From assembly GCA_937936675.1 (NCBI GenBank), contig CALDDL010000308.1, positions 1 through 12,118 on the forward strand: a stretch of DNA of 12,118 nucleotides, written 5' to 3'. The notes under the pieces were generated by a model. It was not told the origin of the DNA and did no database searches. It saw only the letters and a list, made by a program, of their open reading frames with translations. Positions 7,546 through 12,118 of this stretch are shown here, piece by piece. Origin of the DNA: an uncultured bacterium. Lineage in GTDB: Bacteria; Bacteroidota; Ignavibacteria; Ignavibacteriales; Melioribacteraceae. The translations under genes were made by a program, and so were the position numbers. Within the stretch, counting starts at the first letter, position 1. Every line of letters begins with the position of its first letter.

Positions 7546-8769
7546 TTATGAATTTGTATTAGGTAATAATCTATTTAATAAAACTCCTATAATACCTGCT
7601 AAACCGATCCCTGATAATTGAAATTCACCCCATCCGAGTATCATATCGCCTATACCAAATATTAATACGATGGAAACTATAACAAGATTGCGCGATTTAG
7701 ACATGTCGATTTTACTATTAACGAGAGTTCCGATACCGATTGCAGCGATCATTCCAAAAAGAAGGATCATAATTCCTCCCATGACCGGTGCAGGAATTGT
7801 CCTTAATACTCCTCCTAATTTTCCGAAGAATGCAAGTAAAATTGCAAATCCGGAAGCGATAGTCATTAATTTTGGGTCGAATTTTTTGATTAATGTTACG
7901 GCTCCGGTAACTTCGGAATAGGTAGTATTCGGCGGACCACCAAATATTGATGCAAAAAATGTTGCCAACCCATCTCCTAGTAAGGTGCGATGGAGACCGG
8001 GTTTTTCTAAATAATTCGTTTTAGCTGCATTGGAAATGGCAAGCACATCTCCCACATGCTCTATTGCCGGAGCAATAGCAACTGGTAAAATAAATAAGAT
8101 AGCTCTTAGATCGAACTTAGGGAATTCATAAGTCCCTTGCTCTAATGCTGCAACCCAAGGAATTGAAAACCATTGCGCATTACTAACTGCATCAAAAGAA
8201 ACTTTACCAAGAATAATAGATAATACGTAACCGGCAATAATTCCGCAAAGTATCGGAATTAATCGGAGCAATCCTTTCCCCATCATTACTACAGCAATTG
8301 TAACTGATAATGAAAAGAGGGCAACAATAACGGCAATATAATCAAGCTCTATACCACCGGTAAAATTTTTAGTCATTCCCACTGCCACAGGTGCAAGTTT
8401 TAATCCGATAACCATAATTACCGGACCGGTTACAACCGGAGGGAGCCATTTTTCGATAATGGAAATTCCTTTTGCTTTTACTAAAGCCGAAAGAATAATA
8501 TAGACAACAACTGAACTGGCAAGTCCGCCTAAAGTAGCACCTACGCCAAATTGTTGAATCCCGACTTGAATTGGTGCAATAAAAGCAAAGGAGCTTGCAA
8601 GAAAAACCGGTACGCTCGCTTTAGTAATAAGTTGAAAAATAAGAGTGCCCGCACCCGCTGTAAATAATGCTATCGAGGGGTCTAAGCCTGTCAATAATGG
8701 AACAAGAACCAATGCACCAAATGCTACGAAAAGCATTTGTGCTCCTACAATTATATCATTCCCTTTCAT
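7546..8769 (-). CDS. NCS2 family uracil/xanthine permease (UraA-like)
   Basis: This is an inner-membrane nucleobase:proton symporter of the UraA/uracil-xanthine branch of NCS2. The 407 residues hold many hydrophobic segments. The substrate-binding signatures are AIEHVGD (236-241) and GGPPNTTYSE (277-286). Glu237 and Glu286 correspond to E. coli UraA Glu241 and Glu290, while the position of UraA His245 is Asp241 here. Other family blocks are PGLHRTLLGDGLAT, IPAPVMGGIMILLFGMIAAIG and SKIDMSKSRNLVIVS. The start at 8769 follows a weak GAAGG with short spacing. It is the first gene of the three-gene operon and is preceded by a terminator-like hairpin and a structured leader, so attenuation is possible. 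Uracil is the likeliest substrate. Xanthine or another base cannot be excluded. Confidence 0.93.
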   Translation of the reverse strand: MKGNDIIVGAQMLFVAFGALVLVPLLTGLDPSIALFTAGAGTLIFQLITKASVPVFLASSFAFIAPIQVGIQQFGVGATLGGLASSVVVYIILSALVKAKGISIIEKWLPPVVTGPVIMVIGLKLAPVAVGMTKNFTGGIELDYIAVIVALFSLSVTIAVVMMGKGLLRLIPILCGIIAGYVLSIILGKVSFDAVSNAQWFSIPWVAALEQGTYEFPKFDLRAILFILPVAIAPAIEHVGDVLAISNAAKTNYLEKPGLHRTLLGDGLATFFASIFGGPPNTTYSEVTGAVTLIKKFDPKLMTIASGFAILLAFFGKLGGVLRTIPAPVMGGIMILLFGMIAAIGIGTLVNSKIDMSKSRNLVIVSIVLIFGIGDMILGWGEFQLSGIGLAGIIGVLLNRLLPNTNS

Positions 8770-8811
8770 TTTACCTTCAAATTAGTTAATTGAATAAATA
8801 ATTCGGTTTAT

Positions 8812-8847
8812 ATAAAAAAAAAGAGCAGCCAAAATGACTGCTCTTTT
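8812..8847 (-). terminator. Intrinsic terminator upstream of the UraA-like gene (possible attenuator)
   Basis: On the minus strand AAAAGAGCAG (8847-8838) pairs with CTGCTCTTTT (8828-8819) to give a 10-bp stem with a 9-base loop, followed by further T residues before ATA. This is a complete Rho-independent terminator. No gene lies upstream on this strand within the window's divergent gap, and the permease ATG is only about 45 bases downstream. So either it is an attenuator in the operon leader or it ends an unannotated small RNA. On the plus strand only four T follow, and nothing there needs terminating. Confidence 0.8.
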
Positions 8848-8961
8848 AATAAAGACAATTATCCATACAGAACAATCTTGTTCTGATAAGTTCTTCTCTC
8901 GTTTTTAGTTTTGTAACCTTAATTTCTTTCAAAAAATGGTCTTGTTGTCTTATTTATTAAA
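8845..8961 (-). ncRNA. Candidate structured leader RNA or small RNA upstream of the nucleobase operon
   Basis: On the minus strand, TTTAATAAA (8961-8953) and GACAA (8949-8945), with a 3-base bulge between them, pair with TTGTC (8858-8854) and TTTATTAAA (8853-8845). This is a 14-bp closing stem around an 86-base interior. The interior holds a 7-bp hairpin, CAGAACA/TGTTCTG, with loop AGAT (8867-8884 region). It also has possible CCAT/ATGG pairing inside the closing stem and a competing TTATC/GATAA pairing. The 3' strand of the closing stem runs into the terminator, sharing three bases. A near-match to the -7 box (TATCTTTA, 8965-8958) could start a transcript around 8951. I do not recognise a purine, PreQ1, guanidine, PRPP or PyrR-type motif. 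The pairing is seen directly. The existence of the RNA is inferred. Confidence 0.4.
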
Positions 8962-8971
8962 GATATTTAAT

Positions 8972-8999
8972 CGAATGACTTTAATTTTAAAGCCATTCG
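8972..8999. promoter_or_regulatory. 28-bp near-perfect palindrome, candidate operator
   Basis: The arms CGAATG-A-CTTTAA and TTAAAG-C-CATTCG flank a central TT, giving 12 complementary pairs out of 13 with two-fold symmetry. Neither strand carries a T-run next to it, so it is not a terminator. Its symmetry and its place between two divergent operons fit a binding site for a dimeric regulator. An RNA hairpin in a long leader is the alternative. Confidence 0.4.
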
Positions 9000-9014
9000 G
9001 AAAGGCTTGCCGAA
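8996..9014. repeat. 19-bp dyad TTCGG/CCGAA overlapping the 28-bp palindrome
   Basis: TTCGG (8996-9000) and CCGAA (9010-9014) flank a central AAGGCTT that is itself symmetric, with one mismatched pair between. Bases 8996-8999 belong to both this dyad and the neighbouring palindrome, so as RNA hairpins the two would exclude each other. As DNA they would be two adjacent, partly overlapping operator-like sites. Confidence 0.3.
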
Positions 9015-9151
9015 ATAACAAAATAAAATTAAGAAAAAAATTGAAAAAAAACAGCATTTTTTTAATTATCGAAATTATTTACTATTCTTTATCTCTATCT
9101 AATTTTAATTGAGATTAGTATATTAGTTTTTTCCATAAAAAATAATAGTGA

Positions 9152-10486
9152 ATGAATCAACCTGTAATAACAATAGGCATATTAGTCGAAAAGGAGATTA
9201 AGTTCGATCTATATGGTGAATTTTCATCGACTGTTCTAGCAAGCCGTATGAGCGGCAGTTATCATGCTCATCTTACAGGCAATAAAATTACTTTAATTAA
9301 AGATGGAATGCGTGTAGCCGAAGACGATTCAATTCTTATTGTCCCAAATGATTATCTTACAGATTCTTTTTTGATTAAGGATGTAGTTATAGGTAAAAAT
9401 TTTCATTGGGAGAAGAAAAATAATCAACGTTTTAGAGGCAGCATTAAGTTAATTATAGAAGACGGTAAAATAAGTGTAATAAATATATTATATGTCGAAG
9501 ATTATTTAGTAAGTGTAATCTCGTCGGAAATGAGTCCAAATTCATCCATCGAGATGTTAAAAGCCCACGCAATTATTTCCCGAAGTTGGCTAATTGCTCA
9601 GCTAGATAAAAGATTAGAAGCAAGAACGATAATAGAATACCAGTATAAACAGAAAGAAAATGAATTAATAAAATGGTATGATAGGGAAGATCACGAGAAT
9701 TTTGATCTTTGCGCCGATGATCACTGCCAAAGATATCAAGGGATATTACGAATTGTAAATGATGCAGCATTGCATGCAATAGATAAAACGCGTGGGATCG
9801 TTTTGATGTTTAATGATAAAGTATGCGATACACGATACTCAAAATGTTGTGGAGGAATAAGCGAGTCGTATGAGAATGTATGGGAGCCTGTTGTTCATCC
9901 ATATCTTTCTTCTATTATTGATTATAAATATGTTGCCGATGATTTTGATACCGAATTAGATAAAGAAGAAAATGCAATTAAATGGATAAAAAATAAACCT
10001 TTGGCGTTTTGCAATACGACAAATAAAAAAGTACTCTCACAAGTGCTTGTAGATTTCGATCAGACAACAACGGATTTCTATCGTTGGAAAGTAGAATTTA
10101 CTCAAGAGGAAATTGCTAGTTTAATTAAAGAAAAATTGGGTTTCGATTTTGGAAATATATTAGATCTCGTACCGATTGAAAGAGGAAACTCCGGAAGAAT
10201 TATAAAACTAAAAATTATAGGTGATAAAAAGAGTTTAATTATTGGTAAAGAGCTTGAGATAAGAAGAGTGTTATCAAAATCTCATTTATATAGCTCCGCT
10301 TTTTTAGTAAAAAAAGAAGATGTAAAAGACTCGATACCGGGTAAATTTATTCTACAAGGAGCGGGATGGGGACATGGAGTGGGGCTTTGTCAAATTGGTG
10401 CGGCAGTTATGGGTGATATGGGTTATAAGTTCGATGAGATTCTTTCGCATTATTTCAAAAATGCTAATCTAAAGAAAATATATTAA
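9152..10486 (+). CDS. SpoIID/LytB domain-containing protein, no signal peptide
   Basis: SpoIID-family enzymes are lytic transglycosylases that cleave glycan strands stripped of stem peptides. In this 444-residue protein the catalytic glutamate is probably Glu126 in VISSEMSP, followed by the usual LKAHAIISRSW. A metal-site-like cluster, His181, Cys187, His191 and Cys192, resembles the zinc site I recall from Clostridioides difficile SpoIID. YSKCCGGISESYENVWEP (229-246) matches the family's SxSGG region, with Cys in place of the usual Ser/Thr. GAGWGHGVGLCQIGA (403-417) is the C-terminal hallmark, followed by GYKFDEILSHYF. An in-frame TGA (9149-9151) touches the ATG, so no upstream signal peptide is possible, and the N-terminus MNQPVITIGILVEKEI is not one. 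There is no Shine-Dalgarno sequence. It is the first gene of an operon with the GT4 and BatA genes. The family is confident. Enzymatic activity and location are open. Confidence 0.9.
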   Translation: MNQPVITIGILVEKEIKFDLYGEFSSTVLASRMSGSYHAHLTGNKITLIKDGMRVAEDDSILIVPNDYLTDSFLIKDVVIGKNFHWEKKNNQRFRGSIKLIIEDGKISVINILYVEDYLVSVISSEMSPNSSIEMLKAHAIISRSWLIAQLDKRLEARTIIEYQYKQKENELIKWYDREDHENFDLCADDHCQRYQGILRIVNDAALHAIDKTRGIVLMFNDKVCDTRYSKCCGGISESYENVWEPVVHPYLSSIIDYKYVADDFDTELDKEENAIKWIKNKPLAFCNTTNKKVLSQVLVDFDQTTTDFYRWKVEFTQEEIASLIKEKLGFDFGNILDLVPIERGNSGRIIKLKIIGDKKSLIIGKELEIRRVLSKSHLYSSAFLVKKEDVKDSIPGKFILQGAGWGHGVGLCQIGAAVMGDMGYKFDEILSHYFKNANLKKIY

Positions 10487-11601
10487 TGAAGATATTAATT
10501 ACCTGCCTTTCCAAAAGCTGGGGAGGCATGGAAATGCAAGTAATAAATACGGCAGTTCAACTTATAGAATATGGTCTTGAGATAGATCTTTTTCTAATTG
10601 ATAAATCAAAATTATTTTTGGAAGCTCGTAAAAATAAAATTAATACAATCACGGTAGATGACTTTAAGTATTTTAGTCCGCTTCAGATAATCAAGCTTCG
10701 ATCCCTTCTAATTCAAAAGAATTACGATATAATTCACACTCATTTTTCAAAAGACTTATGGCTGCTTACACCTGTTCTAAAATGGTTTGGAATTATTACC
10801 CCTTTAATTCTTACGAAGCATGTAGGATCATTTATTAATAAAAAAGATTCTCTGCATCGTTACATCTATTCAAGATTAGACTTAGCGCTAGCAATCAGCA
10901 AAGTGATAAAAAAGAATTTAGAAGATACAACTCCGCTCAAACCGGATAAAATAGAATTACTTTACAGCGGAATAGATGACGAGAAATTCAATCCGGAAAG
11001 AGTTGTAAAAAATAAATTAAGAGAAAAATATAAATTATCCGAAGAACTAATATTAATCGGTATTGCAGGGAGATTCAGTCCCGGTAAGGGGCATGAAGAA
11101 TTTATTAATGCTTGTGAAATACTTGCTGGTAAATACAAGAATCTAAAATTTATAGTAATCGGAGAATCGAGTTACGGAGAGTCTAAATATGGGAAGAAAA
11201 TTGCCGATATGCCCGCTGCACTCGGGATAGATGATAATTTTATTTTTACTGGATTCCGTGAAGATATGCCGGAAGTTTTTAATTCATTAGATATTTTTGT
11301 TTTTCCTTCACACGCTGAGGCTTTCGGATTAACATTAGTAGAGGCAATGTGTATGGGATTGCCTTCGGTATGCACCGCCTCGGACGGCATATTAGACATT
11401 GCAATTGATAACAAAACGTCATTCCTTTTTGAAAGAGAGAATTTTGTAGAACTATCGCAAAAAATTGAAGAACTTATTCTTTCAAAAGAACTGAGGGAAA
11501 AGTTCGGGACCAATGCCCGTCAAAGAGTTCTGTCGATGTTTACAAAGAAAATTTATATCGAAAATCTCATTTCATTATATAAAAAATTTATTCCTGAATG
11601 A
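10486..11601 (+). CDS. Glycosyltransferase family 4 (GT-B fold)
   Basis: This is a retaining GT4 glycosyltransferase that moves a sugar from an activated donor, probably nucleotide-linked, to an acceptor. The 371 residues form the usual two Rossmann-like halves. The N-terminal acceptor half starts MKILITCLSKSWGGMEMQV with the glycine-rich loop and contains DIIHTHFSKD (81-90). The linker carries SGIDDEKFNP (161-170), which is typical of GT4. In the donor half, Arg196 and Lys201 of AGRFSPGKGH are the phosphate-binding pair. The EX7E motif is Glu278 to Glu286 in EAFGLTLVE. The start overlaps the SpoIID stop by one base (TAATG), and its own stop overlaps the next start by four bases (ATGA), so translation is coupled. 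The context suggests envelope glycan or lipopolysaccharide-type synthesis. Donor and acceptor cannot be read from sequence. Confidence 0.92.
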   Translation: MKILITCLSKSWGGMEMQVINTAVQLIEYGLEIDLFLIDKSKLFLEARKNKINTITVDDFKYFSPLQIIKLRSLLIQKNYDIIHTHFSKDLWLLTPVLKWFGIITPLILTKHVGSFINKKDSLHRYIYSRLDLALAISKVIKKNLEDTTPLKPDKIELLYSGIDDEKFNPERVVKNKLREKYKLSEELILIGIAGRFSPGKGHEEFINACEILAGKYKNLKFIVIGESSYGESKYGKKIADMPAALGIDDNFIFTGFREDMPEVFNSLDIFVFPSHAEAFGLTLVEAMCMGLPSVCTASDGILDIAIDNKTSFLFERENFVELSQKIEELILSKELREKFGTNARQRVLSMFTKKIYIENLISLYKKFIPE

Positions 11602-12118
11602 CATTCCTAAACCCCGCCATATTGTTTGGATTATTAGCTGCTTCAATTCCTGTGGTAATTCATCTCTTTAATTTAAGACAGCTCAAGAAGATTGAGTTTA
11701 GCTCACTAATGTTCTTAAAGACATTGCAAAAGAATAAAATAAGAAAGATTAAATTCAAGCAATGGCTTTTGCTTCTTATTCGAGTTTTGATAATTATGGC
11801 ACTTGTATTTGCCTTCTCGCGCCCGACAATGAAAAACGCATCCTTATTTGGTCTCGGGCAAAATGCTAAAACTTCGGCAGTGATTATTTTGGATAATAGT
11901 TTTAGCATGTCAGTTCTCTCTTCTTCAGGTTCTTATTTTAATATTGCAAAAAAAAGTGCGATCAATATTTTGGATAATTTGGAACAGGGTGACGAGGCTG
12001 CAATATTATTGCTTTCTGACCTTCGAGAAAATAAAATTAATTTTTCTCAGAATATTGCTCTTCTAAAACGCACAATCGAAAAAGCTGAAATCTCGGGTTA
12101 TAGCGGAACAATTAATTC
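11598..12118 (+). CDS. BatA-domain / VWA-like membrane protein, N-terminal part (truncated by window edge)
   Basis: The 173 complete codons begin MTFLNPAILFGLLAASIPVVIHLFNLRQLKKIEFSSLMFL, the N-terminal membrane helix and conserved stretch of the BatA/aerotolerance-related N-terminal domain. A second hydrophobic helix lies at about residues 56-74 (QWLLLLIRVLIIMALVFAF), followed by SRP. It is followed by a von Willebrand A-like domain whose MIDAS-type DxSxS motif is present as DNSFS (99-103). In FCB bacteria such proteins often run beyond 600 residues with a further C-terminal domain, which is outside the window here. The start lies inside the stop of the GT4 gene (ATGA), so translation is coupled. 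It is probably an inner-membrane protein with a periplasmic or cytoplasmic adhesion-like domain in envelope homeostasis. Its precise role is not known to me. Confidence 0.9.
   Translation, partial: MTFLNPAILFGLLAASIPVVIHLFNLRQLKKIEFSSLMFLKTLQKNKIRKIKFKQWLLLLIRVLIIMALVFAFSRPTMKNASLFGLGQNAKTSAVIILDNSFSMSVLSSSGSYFNIAKKSAINILDNLEQGDEAAILLLSDLRENKINFSQNIALLKRTIEKAEISGYSGTIN

Larger units (their letters stand above)
8770..9151. other. 382-base divergent intergenic region rich in secondary structure
   Basis: This very AT-rich gap separates the minus-strand nucleobase operon from the plus-strand SpoIID operon and holds no credible gene. Listed separately are a minus-strand intrinsic terminator, a long-range inverted repeat closing an internal hairpin, and two overlapping dyads. 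The stretch 9015-9151 is plain A/T-rich sequence that must contain the promoter of the SpoIID operon, but I find no exact TAnnTTTG box in it on the plus strand. The leader just before the ATG at 9152 has no Shine-Dalgarno sequence. Confidence 0.6.

Noticed and set aside
8950..9057. 35-codon ORF on the minus strand in the divergent gap, starting MLFFFNFFLNFILLF
   Set aside because: It is a product of poly-T sequence, has no ribosome-binding site, and overlaps both dyads and the candidate RNA. It is better explained by base composition.
8770..9151. Purine, PreQ1, guanidine or PyrR-type riboswitch
   Set aside because: I looked for their conserved cores on the minus strand and found none. A similarity of AAAACTAAAAAC to the PreQ1-I tail lacks the matching stem and loop.
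11172..11908. Minus-strand ORFs opposite the GT4 and BatA genes
   Set aside because: They overlap conserved motifs of the sense genes (EX7E and DxSxS) and carry no domain of their own.
1..12118. CRISPR arrays, insertion sequences, phage or toxin-antitoxin and defence genes
   Set aside because: No regularly spaced repeats, transposase or integrase motifs, or defence-type domains were seen. All long coding regions are accounted for by housekeeping, transport or envelope genes.

Overview
This is an AT-rich bacterial window with short intergenic gaps and no rRNA, tRNA, insertion sequence, phage gene or CRISPR array that I can see. The gene content suggests the Bacteroidota/Chlorobiota/Ignavibacteria (FCB) group: a secreted Dcp-type peptidase, a DUF5020-like outer-membrane barrel, a BatA-domain protein, a SpoIID/LytB protein in a non-sporulating context, and two exact matches to the Bacteroidota -7 box TAnnTTTG. 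An Ignavibacteria-like organism is my best guess. It is an inference from gene content, not a phylogeny.

Layout. At the left edge on the minus strand is the first part of a dcp-like M3 metallopeptidase gene, cut by the window before its zinc motif. Next comes typA/bipA on the minus strand with its own terminator. speA (biosynthetic arginine decarboxylase) diverges from typA on the plus strand and ends at a hairpin terminator shared with the operon that converges on it.

The centre (5496-8769, minus strand) is a tight three-gene operon. In transcription order it holds a UraA-type NCS2 permease, a DUF5020/Tsx-like outer-membrane barrel, and an AzgA/PbuG-type NCS2 purine permease. I read it as a nucleobase or nucleoside uptake unit covering both membranes: the barrel would pass the solute through the outer membrane and the two permeases would carry pyrimidine/xanthine-type and purine bases across the inner membrane.

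The 382-base divergent gap 8770-9151 is the least explained part. On the minus strand it holds a complete intrinsic terminator only about 45 bases before the first permease. Just before that terminator is a long-range stem that closes an 86-base loop with internal hairpins. Further upstream are two overlapping dyads. This looks like an attenuator or riboswitch-type leader, or a small RNA gene. I cannot assign it to a known RNA family.

The right part (9152 to the end, plus strand) is a translationally coupled operon: a SpoIID/LytB-domain protein with no signal peptide, a GT4 glycosyltransferase (1-base overlap), and the start of a BatA/VWA membrane protein (4-base overlap, cut by the window edge). 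It probably serves the cell envelope.
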